A stretch of DNA of 64,000 nucleotides from Tipula vernalis (lineage: Eukaryota; Arthropoda; Insecta; Diptera; Tipulidae), in NCBI GenBank assembly GCA_958295665.1, contig OY282558.1, positions 32,447,045 to 32,511,044 of the forward strand. The letters run 5' to 3'. The position numbers and the translations under genes were made by a program. Each line of letters opens with the position of its first letter. The first letter of the stretch is position 1. Shown here in pieces: positions 24,701 through 38,900 of this stretch. The notes beneath the pieces are model-generated. The model worked only from the letters and a program-made list of their open reading frames with translations. It had not been told where the DNA came from and did no database searches.

Positions 24701-27700
24701 ACAGTGTTGGAAACCTCTAAAATTAAAACTAAAACAATTGGTGAGGGTCAAATTAAAATAATAATAATAATAAAAATAGCAAAAATCAAAATAAAAACAT
24801 AAGAACAAAATTAACAATAAAATGATAATAAAGTAAAAGAAAATTCCAAAAAAATTAAAAAAAAAATAATTAATTAAAAGAGATATAACAAAAGTAAAAA
24901 ATGAAAAATAACAATTATTTTATACAACTTCAAAAAGAAGTTTTAAATTCTTTCTTTCAAATAAGCAACCTTTCACCAGCTTCAAAAATGAATTAGTGGA
25001 GATCAGTGATCGGATATGTAATGGCTGGCAATTCAAGAAGTACGGGCTAATGACTAGCAAATATCGCCTAAAAGTTTCGGTACGAGTATTAAAAGTTGGT
25101 ATTTTAAAAAAACAATTTGATGTTATTATTACGAAGATTATACGCAGAAACAAACCTCACTGCCCTTTGACCACTACGATAATAAAACAAACGAAGAACT
25201 TTAAAAACATAAAGATGTTGCAGAGGAAAAATTTTATTTGCAACATAAACTGGCCAACAGGAATCAGTACGGCTCATAAAAAACATGGAACGAATAGTAT
25301 GGTTTTGTAACGAGATTAAAAGAATTAACGTGCAATTAAAACACCACCCCAACAGGGAATTCCATAACTCAAACGAGAGCTAACACAAGCATAATAAAAA
25401 CTTAATAAAAACAGATTGCGAACAATAAGAGCGCAACATATAGATTGCACGCAAAACAGAACCCAATTGACTTTTTAATTGCTGAATATGCAACTTCCAA
25501 TTGAGGCCAACATCCAGATGTAGACCGAGGTATCTGAAGGACTTAACAATTTCAATTACAATTCAGGAAATTATAGTTAGAATGGTGATAGATAAATTCA
25601 GGCATATAATTCAACAAAGGATCCCCAGATAACCTGAACAACATAATCTCAGTCTTCTCACTTAGAATCATACCATGTCGATCAAACCAAACACGAAGCT
25701 ATTTTAAATCATAATTGATATCGGTAGAGATATTATCCAAACATGACCCCGAATAACTTAAAGCGATATCGTCCACAAATGCTGTTATTTTACCACGTTG
25801 ACCCAGGCTAAAAATATCATTTATATAAATTAAAAAAAAGTAATGGACCCAAGACAGAACCCTGAGGAACACCACAATTCAATGTAAAGGAACACTAAAG
25901 GAACTTTGAATTTTAACCTTTTAATACCTGTTACTTAGATAAGAATCAAACCATTTTTGTGAAATACCTCTAAAACCGATAGAACCTAGATTATTGAGAA
26001 GCAAGTTATCATCAACCATATCAAACGTTCGTTTAATGTCAATGAAAACAGCTCCATCCTCAAGCTTATCATTCAAATGAAGATGAACACCATTAAGAAA
26101 TTCAACCAAGTCAGACTCAATACTTCTACCAGCTCTAAAGCCATACTGATTGTCACTTAAAAAAATATTTTTAGCAAGGTATTTATCTATTCGTGGTTTC
26201 ATGGCTTTTTCAATTATTTTTAAGATAATAGGTTGAAGAGCAATAGGACGAAAGATTTCTTTGACCAAGCGATTACCTTTTTTATGCAGTGGAATAACAA
26301 TTGAAGTTTTCAAAATATCCGGGACAAGACCGACAGATAAACTGTCATTTATAAGAACAGAAAGAACCGGAGAAACAAATTCTCCAACAGACTTCAACAT
26401 ATCGGAACTAAAACCCAATAAATCAGTACTTTTTCGAGATTTTAGACTCTTTATAATGGTTAAAATTTCATCACTGTCAACTGGCGTAATAAAAAATTAC
26501 CACTCGAATTACAAGCATACGGTAATGAAGAATTCAACATCAACTCATTAATTAAAAAATTCATTGGCAATTAAAACAGAATCAGAAACAATAATACCAT
26601 CATCATTTAAGATTCTATCAATAGAAACTTGTCGATTATTTGATAAAATATCATTGACCACTGACCAAACACGGCTACTATCCCCAGCACAATCATCAAT
26701 CTTGCGGTTATAGTAACTAAGTTTCTCAGCTTTAACGCAAGAACTAACCTTATCCGACAACTTCAAAAAATATTCTTTGAGTCTAATGTTATTAGGATGT
26801 TTGCTACATTTTATACTAATTCTCCTCTTTTTTTCATTAAATTAAGCAAGTAGCAAGAAATCCAAGGTTTAAGCTTGGTATTTGATTTTCGAATGACAGA
26901 AATGTAACAAGACGATGCAATATTGTTAAAACAACTTACGAAATTGTTAAGGCTAGCGGGCGGATCCCTATCTAGAGAATTAAAGAAATTGTACGATAAA
27001 ACTAACGAATAAAATTAAGTAAGGTCAAAAGATATGTATGGGCCGTTATTATTGAAAGAAAGTCTAATACTGGATGACAGAACTATTTCTAATACAATTA
27101 AACAATGATCAGTAATCGACAATCAACCAGAGGAGAATCAACCAGAGACTGCAAACCCATAAATTATCGTCACTGCTATTAGGCAAATTTAAAATGTTAA
27201 TATTAAAATTACCTAAAACAAATAAATTTTTAGTTTTAATTAAGCTTAAGAAGGACGAAACCTCCGAAATAAAATTGGCTACAGAAACAGACTGAAGGCG
27301 ATAAACACCAACAATAATGAAAGTATCATTATTAATTTGAACAGTTAACTTAAGGATATCAGCAGACTCTAAATTGATTGACTCAAAGGAACAGTTAAGA
27401 TGACAATTATAAAAAATACCAACCCCACCCGACCGATAATTATTATTGCAACAAGCAACAAAGTTATAATTATGTAGGAATGTGGAAAAAATCCAATTCA
27501 TAGTCATAAATCCATATTTCCGATAAAATAATTACAACCGGTAAAGTACCAAAAGAATTTAAATGCGACACAAATTTGTCAAAATCTTCGCGTAAAGATT
27601 AAAAACTTTGAGCAGCTAACTGCTGCAGTATTAAAACGGTCAGAAGAACTAAAACTATAAGAACTATTATCTAGATAATCACGACTACTAAAAGCAACGC

Positions 27701-30700
27701 TGCGACCCTGAATAGGTATATTTTGATTAGAAATTATAATAAGGAAAAATTTAAATTACCGAAAAACTTCAAGGTCGCATAAAGCATAAATTTTATGTAG
27801 AGAAAACTGTTCCGTTACTGAACAAAACACTGTTGAATTTTGTCAGATGTTTTAATCTCCACTTCTTTTGGAAAAACCCAAATGTTGAACTGTTAGAGTT
27901 TTACACACCTTTTTTGCCTGCATGATGACATCCTTAGACAATTTCCGCAAAAATTTTACTCGAAGAACCGTCTCATTGTTATTTTTACCTTTAGCAGATG
28001 TAATTGGTGTCACACAATCAAGATTGCTTTCTAATAATGACACACCCAAGCAGGTTTTAAACATACTTAAAATGGTGGTTGAGGCTATGTCCCCTTTATT
28101 ATACGGAAGGCCAACAACATCGACGCAATTATCATAAAGCGATTGTTCCATAACAGTCAATCTGAATTTTAAATCCATATTTTCCTTGCGAAGAAATTTG
28201 TTCTCTTCGGTCAATTGATCGGTTTTCTTAGAAAGATTGAGTTGAATAGGAGAACGGTAAAGTTAGAAATTTGTTTGGGGTTGTTTTGAGGGTGAAGTTG
28301 GAAGTTAGCTTGAGTTGGGAGTATTTGCGTTAATTTGAGTATTGACTTAGACGTTAAGTTTGGGGTTTAATTGAGGGTTTATTTGGAAGCTATGTTGTTG
28401 GTGAGTTGAGGTTTAATGAGAGGTTCCGTTGTGAATTTATTTATGGAGAGTTTTGGGTTGAATTGGGAGGTAGCTTGAGTTGAGTTCATGTACGCATATA
28501 TTAATTCGGACCATGTTGATTTTGAGGACTGAGTAGGGCGTTGAGTTAGGGTTGAGTCGAGGGCTCAACTTGTGGTCGAGTTGAGATTGATTAGGGTTGA
28601 TTTAGGGTTGAGTTGGGGTTTATTCAGCCATTCAGTTTGGGATTTATTTGGCGATTTTAAATTACCATAAGATTACATTTCTTGCATTTAATTAACGCAA
28701 ATGGAACCCAACTTAACCAATTTTATCTTTCTAAGGGACATTTCCTACATTAATCCAAATTAAAACCTTTACCATTAAACTTTACTGTCTTTTTTGATAT
28801 AAACGGTACCCTTTATATTATCAAAGAAATAAACGTCGGTCCGGTTGGAAAGTTATTGAAAAACTATAGACGATCCCTCCGGCACTTTGTCGATCCTCCG
28901 TCCATCCACCGTATCAAAAGAACGACTTGACTAATTTGGATTTTTTTTCGTCAATCTATTTCTATGGTTAAGGCAGAGAATTGAAAAGCTTCTAGAAACT
29001 GTACGTTAAATGGATTGGGTATCTGCCACGTTCATCAATCTTTTATAAATACTGGTTTGACTTAATTGAGATTGAGTTGAGTTGAAAGTTAGTTAGAGTT
29101 GTTTTGAGTTGAGTTCATATTCGATTAAGAGTTAAATTGGCCGTTCAGTTTAGAAGTAAGTTAAGTGGGTTGAATTGAGGTTGAGTTAGAGATTGAGTTA
29201 GGATTGAGTTTAATTCATGTAAGCGTGTCATTCTTAGACCATGTTGGTTTAGGGATTTAATTGAGCGTTGAGTTTGGAGTTGGGGTAAAGGTTGAGTTTT
29301 GAGATCAGTTGAGTTGAGTGGATTTATGGATTTATTTGGCGTGAATTGAGGGTTGTGTTAGAAGTTAGCTTAATGAATTAAGTTGAGCGTTGAGTTTCAG
29401 GTTGAGCTGGGAACGAGTTGATCGTTGTGTTGGGTTGAGGTATGGGCTTGAGTTGAGTAACGGACAAGGGTTCAGTTAAGGATTGATTTGGGTGTTGATG
29501 GTATCTAGAGAGCGGCTTGTTCGATTCTAAATCTTTTTTAGGCAATCTGTTTCCATGGTTAAGGCGGCTAACTGAAACAGTTTATTATATCTAGAGTTAG
29601 GGTTGAGTTATGGTTGAGATTAGGGTTGGGTTGCGGGTAAAATTGAGGTCGAGTTACAGTTTAATAGGGTTTGAGTTCAAGTTGAGTTGGATTTGAATTA
29701 GGGGTTCGGTTGGCGATTAATTTGGGATCAAGGTGAGGGTTTAGTGAGAGGGTAGATTTTAGTTCAGAACATACGCATGTCTGGGCCTTGAGTTTAGGTC
29801 TAGGGTTGAGTTGAAAGCTGATTTAAGGTTGAGCTGCCGATTGAGTTGAGGGTTGGGTTGGCGGTTGATTTCGTGATTCCGTTGAGGATTGCTGTGCGAT
29901 TGAGGTGTAAATTCTGTTGGAGGTTGAACTGAAGATTGAGTTAAGAGGTATAATTAGGGATTGAATTGGATTTTAGTTCATTTTCCGGGCCGAAGTTCTG
30001 ATCACCTTGTCAGGTTTACGTTATATTTTAGGTTTAGTTTATTATTAAACTTCAGGTTTGTAATGAGGTCCTACCCAATACTCTGCCAGACTTTTACTAC
30101 ATAATAGCAATTACATTCGTCATTACTCTCAATTTTGCGTGCGGCTAAACCAATTTGAAGATCTGGTGTCGACGACTTTGTTGATGGGCCATTAAATTCG
30201 CCGGATGTCATAATCCGAGCGATGGTCTCTAAATAGTTTTTTTAGATCTAGCTCCATCTGTTGCGAAGTGATCTGTAAGTATGTACGGTACTAACAGCAA
30301 TGGAACCCGGTTCATTACCATGCAATGCTGTGGTATTCGTAATATCAAGTGACAAATTTTTACTGGGCCAATAGAAGATTTTCTATTTTTAGGCTGGAAA
30401 ACGAGGTTCTTTTTCAAAAGTGAAATATTATTCTTGATACACATCGATACCGTCATTAAACTCTTCACCATGGATATTGTCAAGATTAGGACTATCTCTG
30501 AGCAAAGCTTTTAGTAATGATGACTATACTGAGGTTGACAATTGGCATGCATTCTCCTCAACAGATGGTATTGTCTAAACTTTATAAAGTCTGTTCGCTA
30601 CATTGTTTAAAAATTCAGTCCAAAATTCGAAGCAGAAATTATTAAGTGAATTTCAGAATATCGAAAGGAAGATGTTGGATTTAGAACATCATAAGCTGAG

Positions 30701-32923
30701 TTAGACCTGCCAGAGTTCGAGGACAGTTACTAGTTAGTTCTTCTAGGACTGGGTGTTGCAACCGTATTACTACATACCCAGACAATACAATGGTGAATGC
30801 TTCTCAGTAACCAACTATTGAACCACGTCTTCCAAATTAGGATCAGCATTCCAGTATTTGAAAGGAAATACATTGAAAGGCAATCTTCCTTCGACATAAT
30901 CCATAAAACCTAAAACGCTGTATGGTCAATGCCTCTATTTCAAATTATAAAGATCAACCCGCAGTATAATTCAATCTAAGCCACTAACATTAAGAAAGTA
31001 ACATAATCTTTGGCTAACACATAGGACACCGAATAAATTGGAAGTGAAACCAAATCTCCTTCCTTTAATTCATGAATTGCTTATGTTTCGTGGAAAACGA
31101 ACAGATATGCTAAAATCCATAAATTCAAAGAAAATCACTACAGTTTGACGGTCCTATAGTGCACGATCCAGGTCGTAATATCAATACTGCCACTGATACT
31201 GACAACTGCACTAATTAAGACCAAGGACAGGTATGACGAGGATCTCAATCACGAAAATGCAAGGATTTTGGTGAAGCTGGAATGAGAATAACCAGACCCC
31301 CACCTACGCATGACAATTACATCCATGGAACACACAGCCACATTAAAAACTCAGGTATTTAACGTTCCAAAAAACGTCAATTTGTTTCTAAAATAAAGCG
31401 CCTTGCTAAAGCTACCAAAAAAAGGGACATCTTTAGAAAAATGCTAAAGCACACTGATTTAAGAATAATGTATTAAGACTAATTCATATATATTCAACTG
31501 GTATACTGAGAAATAAGAGAAACGAAAAAGCTTTGTTCTACGTCTATGTACGAGTACCAAAATAACCCAACAATTTTTTTTTTAAATTAATTTCCATGAG
31601 AAATAGCAAAGCTTTTGGTTTATACATATAATATTTAAACAAATTATATTCTTTTGTGCTTTTGCAAATGTATGTAAGTAGCAAGAAGCATAACGAATTG
31701 TAATGATGTTAAATTAATTTTGTATTAATTATTAATTAATGAATAATGAATGTACCGAGCTTTCTCGATCTTATTTGCTTATATGTACATATAAACATAC
31801 ATAAGGTATTAATATAGGGTTAATGAGTTACATAAAAGATTAAAACAAACAAAAAACTGTCTTACCTCATTATCATGTGGCGGTAACTGTTGTAGTAACT
31901 GTTTAACACGATACCGTTCACCAATACTATTCACGTATGGTATTTTATCTTCTGGTATTTGTGAAAAATATAAATGAACCTGAAATGAAAAATAATGGAA
32001 AAAGCTTTATAATTTATTTTCAAAAGTTGAGTGTGTGTGTTTGTGCTTTTAGCATTAATATTAGAAAATCACGTAATTTTATGTTTATGGTTTTATTGTG
32101 TTGTAAACTTAAAGTTATTTTCTTCTTATTTATTACAGTTAGTTTTATTCTTTGTAATGAATTTAGTTTAGTTTTTCATCTACTTCGAAGTAATTTTCCA
32201 AGGTATAATTGAAAATAATATTTGTAAACCACGCGTGATATTCAAAGCAAATTCCGTTCTCTTTCATTAACCTCTCTGTGAGATTGATAAGATACAAAAC
32301 TCTTTAAATATCTTCCTAAATAAAGTAAAAATACAAAAATTAAGTTTCCAAGCACGTTCAATTTGGTAGATTTTTGTTTTTGTTTAATTTCATTTCCAAC
32401 TACACTAGACACTACGGGTTTATAGCGTACACAATCATACTATAGCTAAACTGTTTTTATGGTGTGTCGATATACGAAAACAAGGCAAGCAATACTGTAC
32501 GGATCGAAATGAAAATTGAAAGAGACGTGAAATTGATTAAAAATTAAAATAAGTAAGATTTTAATTAAAACGAATCGAAATCGATTCTCACACCCTTATC
32601 AACGAATAATATTTATATAGGTATGTACATATACAGTTGGCCAGTGTTCTATTTGTAATTGGCATCATATGTGTGCAGAATATTTATGAGTGTGGCGCAC
32701 ATTTTATTATTTCTCTGACCAGAAACAGTAACAGAAACGTATTTTAATTGAATTAACCAATTTTTGTTGCTTTTTTTGTTTTTATTTTTATTTTTATTAA
32801 CAATAAATTTATTATTATTTTTATTTGGTGTATATCGTCGACTCGTTTTCATCCTCGGAAGTGGACGAATATAATTCTCAAAATTGCTAATAAATAAATA
32901 CATTTGTATTTATATGGATGAGG

Positions 32924-32957
<34 letters not shown>

Positions 32958-35900
32958 ATGATTGTCATACGAAAAATAAATATTTTAAGGGTTGGATAAT
33001 TTATTGCGAACTAAATATAGGGTGGTCAACCAAATGATACGTACAATATATACTTTACACATATCCATTGGAATTTTTTGTGTTGTATGTTTATTTTATT
33101 TTTTCAATATTTTCCCTGATAAATTAATAACAGCTAATAATAGTCCGGCAGTTTAATCAAAAAAGCAAACCCCCCCGTTGTGTATTTTTAGTTACTTTTG
33201 TTACTTGAACTATTAATTTATAATAAAAGGGCGTACGTATGTGAAGAAACCAAAAATGCAATTAATAATTTTCCACTAAAAGTAGAAAAATAGCCGTGCC
33301 TACCTACATATAGGTTGTACGGTTGTGCGGGAGAGATACATAAAAATTTATTAGCCTTTTCCATCATAATAAAGAAAATGAGCAAAATTCGATATACCTA
33401 CATAATTCTATTACGAAACTTGTATGTGTATGATTGAAAAAAAGCTAATAAAAAATAATAAAATCTAATACATTTTTTGTGGTGTCTATATATGGGAGGA
33501 GAAGAGAATATGACGGAGATACGGACGTAACAAAATGATGAAATTAGAAAGATGTCAGATTTAATTTGTGTGTACGGATGGAATAAGGTTAGCATAGCAT
33601 AGCTAAACATACACGGCCGAGTTTAATTTAATTTGATAGATGATGAACAAGTTTTATATTTACGTAAGAAAAAGGAAAATTTATTTACGGTTAGTTCCGA
33701 ATTTTAATTAAAATTAATAAAAACCGATAAATTGATTGATTGGGAAATATATTTATAAAACCATTCACTTCTCTTTCAATAATGTTAACACAAAACCGCA
33801 CATAGAAAAGTTTGTAAAAAGCCAATCATATTTTTTTAAATTAAAATTTTATTCTACTGTGAAATTGAAATGTTTATTATACTTATACACATGGTTGTTA
33901 TTTTAATAATTCACGTTTATCAGGTACTTTATGGAATACATTTATTGTAGTAAATTAAGTTTATGGTTTTCTTTTGTTAAATAATTTTTATTAAATATTA
34001 AAAATATCAGCATGCATTAGTTTTAGTATCGGAAACTTAAGATCAATCTCATGCTGCTATTTTCATGTAATTCTTTCATAACCCTATAAATTATAACTTA
34101 AAAACATATATACATACATATTTGCAATTAACAGACCTTAGCTATTTTTCTATTGGTCCCTTCCTTTGGAAGCCCCTAAAACTAAAGGGGTAACCAACAA
34201 ATCAGTAAGAAACTTAACAGAAATTATTTCCTTACATAATATTTGACATACCGGCCACCGAATCCGTAACAACTGACAAATACAGTATTCAAATTGTAAT
34301 GTGAAAAGCAAAATTTATTATTTTTAAGAAAAGTGTGCTATGAAAATTTTGATGTATTCTATCATAGCCTTCTATCTAAAAATGGTATTTTTTAGCTTCA
34401 AGGTTTTCAATGAAAAAAGCAAAAATATTATGAAAGGTTTATATAAAATTTTTCTACATATCTTTAACAACAATGTACAAGAAGACTATATTGGTATTAA
34501 ATAATTATTAATTGCAGAAATAATAAAATTAAATTATGCCTAAGATAAATTTTTCGAACTTTCATTTTGAAAAATCATCAAAGTTGGCTCTGACGAATTA
34601 AAATAATACTTGTTAAATTTATCTTTAGTTTTACTAGTGTACGTAAGATGTCTAAAATGATTACAGATAAATATACGAAAAAAAAATTATTTAATCATAA
34701 AATTATCACACGTTCCTATATTTTGTGAATTTGTTTTGCTTTTTCTACAATTTTTGAACTTGAAATTTCCCCAGGTGGTAATTTTTGGTACGGTTTTAAC
34801 AAATTTTTACGCACATCGCTGCCATCTATGTAATGTGTATTGACTTATGCTGTGTGCCTCAGAAGACTTTTCAAACTAAACTTTTGTAAGACACAGTAAT
34901 TCATGCAATATTTAAATAGATGTCACTAGGTTAAAAGTTTCAACTGTGCCTTATACCAAACTAAACTTTTTATATGTACATATATTTTTTGTAATTTGTG
35001 AATGTCTGTTACAGTATTATTTTTATTTTATTTGTAGGTAACAAGAAACTATAACAAAACTGAAATTTACAAGCATATATTTGTTAATGATAATGCTTAT
35101 ATCCGCAAACACTTGAGTGTCTGCTAATTCGCTTAATAAAACTTGCGGTCTCTTCGCTCAACATCAATCTTTTAAAGGTTTCAAATTTTAAATAAAATTC
35201 CGTGTTTCTGTTTTTCTATATTGGATGGACAGTAGAGAGCGGGCTATAGGGTCACTGGTATAATTTGCATTCTATAAAGATATTCTGTGAGAACAATTGA
35301 TCACAAAATTCTTGATGTTTGTAAAGCTCGCACCAAAGTTAGTCAAACTGCCAAGTTAAATTCATATCGGCCACTTCAATATTTTCGAAAGCGTTAAGTG
35401 CTATCGATGGATATCACATAAAAATTGTTGTACCTACTGCAATACACAGTCAATATATGAATCTTAAACTTGATTAGAGCATTAATTTAAGTAAGGGCAG
35501 TATGCGACAGTTCTGGTAAATTTATTAACATTTGTTGTGGATACTCGAATATTCAATTATATCGCAAACAAGTATTCCCACCTAATGGATTTTTTCTATT
35601 GGGTGACAGTGAATACAAATGTTCATTAGACCCGGTAGCTATTATCGCACCGTTCGTAAGAAAAGGCAACTTAACCGCAGTATAAAGAAATTTTAACGCT
35701 ATGGATAGCAAAGCACGAAGCCTTGTGGGAAATGCATTTGGAATAATGAAAATCGATGACGGGCGATTTTTTTAAAATCACTGGAACTGAACATTTTTTG
35801 TTTTTCAATTACATTTATATACTACGCATACTACATGTTTTAAACAGTATTTATTTATTTTATTTATTTATTTATTACATAAATTATGGTACGCCTTATT

Positions 35901-38900
35901 TTGAGCAGGAGCTCATTCATCATAGAACGTACATAACTGACCAACATAAAATAACAGTACAATATGAACTGCTAACAGCCGCTACATTTTGTCCAAATTT
36001 ATTCGTTCACCATATTTACGATTAAAAATTCGAATCCCAATTGTCTGAGCTGCTTGTTTTTTAACCATAATCAGCACAGCTTCTAATCTAACAACATCGG
36101 TTATTATCCGTTCACTTTAGGTAACAGTGATGAATGCGACATCGCGACTTCATGGGTTCGCGGTTAAATTTTGCTTTCCATTTCAGATCATTTGTATATT
36201 AATTTATACAAAAAAATTAATTTAAAATTTTCTAATAATAAAATACAAAATAAAATTCAACTGACTGACTCTAAAGTCAAAGCCTACTCATACAAATTGA
36301 AAATTCGTCGAAAAGTAACCTCGTAAATTGACTTTTCATCTAGCATCTATGATTTCCTCATGGAAATAGCGAAAGCTTCAAAATTTGAAAAGTTTAGTTT
36401 GAAAAGTCTTCTGAGGCACACAGCATTAGACCAACAATTTTGTTTTCTTTTGAAAATGACAACAGTTCTATCTGCTATTAAATAGCGCAACTTGTATTTA
36501 TTTTATTTTAACATTTACATATAACGGAACCACCTGTACTTCCACTACCCTCAATAGAAAGAGATAAACTTAAAAGCTTGACCCGTCAGGTACAGATTCT
36601 CTATGCTAAGCAAATTTATAATCTCTAGATTGATTACAATATATAAGCATTTGAGGGTGATAAGAAATGCACGGTTTTAAGCAAGCGTATTTCAACGAGA
36701 TTTAATATAAAGAGTTTATTCACATAGCAACCTCAGACCCACCTGCATTTGACCCTTTCAACATTTTTTAATGACGTTTGCTATCGTTTTTCGATTTTAC
36801 GGAGATTTTTGGAGTTTTCTATTTTTTTCGAGATTTGCAAGATTAAAATTCAATTTTTCATTTAGCGTATTGTTACATTTTTGCCTTGTCACTCAAGGTT
36901 CATATCACTGGATTGTGAATAATACAAAATCAATTTAATTTATCACTAACGAATTTATTTAGTTAACACAAGAAATATTACAACACAGTTTATTAATAAA
37001 AATTCACAAAATCACTTTATATAAATTATTCTCAAATTTTACTGTACACTTATAATTTTAATTTCCACTAAAACACTTTTTAAATCACGTTTTAATTCCT
37101 TTTTAATCTTCACACTGACGCTTACCAAATACTACTAATCCCATTCGATCTCGTTCGCGTTTTTATATACATAAACCAAACTTCTCGAAAATTCATTACT
37201 TTTCTAGTTTAAATAGTGTAGAAACATTTAGAACTGTTTTATCATGGAAAATTCCATTTAGTACAGTAAAACATTGAGCTATTTGTTTAACTTATTCTAT
37301 TACACACTAGGTGTCACAGTCACAGTATACTTGTGTTACGGTGACACCTAGTATGTAATAGAATAAGTTAAATTAATAGCTCAATATCTAACTGTACTAA
37401 AATGGAATTTTCCATGATACAAATTGTTCTAAATGTTTCTACGATATTCTAACTGAAAAGTTTGGTTTGTGTATATGAAAAGGCGAACGGAATCGAATTG
37501 GATTAGTAGTATTTGATAAGCGACAGTGTGAAGATTAAAAAGGAATTAAAAAGTGATTTAAAAAGTGTTTTAGTGGAAATAATAATTAAAAGTGTACAGT
37601 AAAAAATTGAGAATAATTTATATAAAGTGATTTTGTGAATTTTTATTAATAAACTGTGTTGTAATAATATTATGCTAAATAAATAAATTCGTTGGTGATA
37701 AATTAAATTGATTTTGTATTATCCACAGTCCAGTGATACGAACCTTGATTGACAAGGCAAAAACGTAACACTTGTTTGGCGTTGAGTTATGTGATTTTAG
37801 CACTGAGTTGTTACTTGCTCTTTCGAGACTATTTTTGAGTTTCGATGATTTCAAAATAGTTCTAGATTATTCGCGAAATAGCAAGGCGTCACAAGTTATT
37901 CAAGATTTTACAAATTGTTCGAGGTGGTAGTGATTTGAGATTTTCGTGGTTAGCTTTATAGAGCTATTTCAAAATATTTCGAGTTATTCTTGATTTTTAA
38001 TGACAAGCTGCTTGATTTTATGTACTAGTATTATTTTCAAAGTTTACAAAACCTTTTTGAAACTTCCAAATCTCTTTTACAAACATAATTGTCCAAATTC
38101 ATTGTTTAGTCAATTTTAACGATCTGTCTGTACCACAATTTAAATCAGTTGGTGGAGTAGGAGCTCTTGAGTCTAGAAAATTTTTTATAGTTCATGTTTG
38201 CTAAATGCCTTATTTTGTGTAACGAGTGGTATATTTGCGGAACGAGCTCCTCGCGTGTTGGGGTATACAAATTTGTTTTGATCTTTCATTGGTAAGTTTA
38301 GTTTGGAAGAAAAGTTGAAATTTTATTGTTTATTTAATTCGTATAATCAATAAAATTATTATTAAATTTGTTGGTTTTCTTTACAGTGGTATTTTAAACT
38401 GCAGATGGAAGGTCAATTTTATGAAAACTTAAAATCTCATTTTGTTATTTTTTTCTATTATTTGCATAATCTCATCTATTGTTAAAAATAGTTACAAGAA
38501 TAATAGCAAAATTAAAAAAGTTCCATGTCCAACAAACTTTATTTTGTTTGTGCTCATTTCTATATTTCGCATGGGCGATGTTTAGCATAATGAAATTGAA
38601 ATGACTTGGTACATAAACCTGTTAACATACATTTTATGGAAGCTACATTATACGTGTTTAAATGTGAGGTAAATTATATTACAATTAAGGCCTGTCACAA
38701 ATCACATTTTTTGGTATTATACCCAAATCGGAGTTTTGAAATTATTTGTTGGTATATTGATCCTAAAGCCAAAATTGAAAGTATTTTTAATTTTCATATA
38801 TATGAGAATTACGAATAGCTAGTAATTAAATTAATTAAGACATAAAATTTAAAGATTGGAATGATACAAATTTAATACGTATAAATTAGAATAGGAAGGT

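Larger units (their letters stand above)
24609..28241 (-). mobile_element. 5'-truncated LINE (Jockey/CR1-like), decayed
   Basis: A minus-strand non-LTR retrotransposon about 3.6 kb long. From 5' to 3' (high to low coordinates): ORF1 remnant, apurinic-type endonuclease, reverse transcriptase and the ORF2 C-terminal region ([20 protein letters not shown]), then a 3' tail of AATAAATAAAT at about 24609-24625. ORF2 is broken by several frameshifts and stops, so the copy is dead. GTTGAG-rich sequence on both sides shows insertion into that tract. Superfamily is judged from domain order and tail only. Confidence 0.85.

Noticed and set aside
35756..36025. 89-codon frame inside the Harbinger element
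   Set aside because: Its composition is TTTATT-repeat driven and it starts downstream of the recognisable transposase relic in another frame.
36871..37770. Single foldback transposon or microRNA-type hairpin
   Set aside because: Each arm has TGTTAC...(G)TAACA or GTCACA ends and its own 4-bp target duplication, which two solo LTRs explain better than one foldback element.
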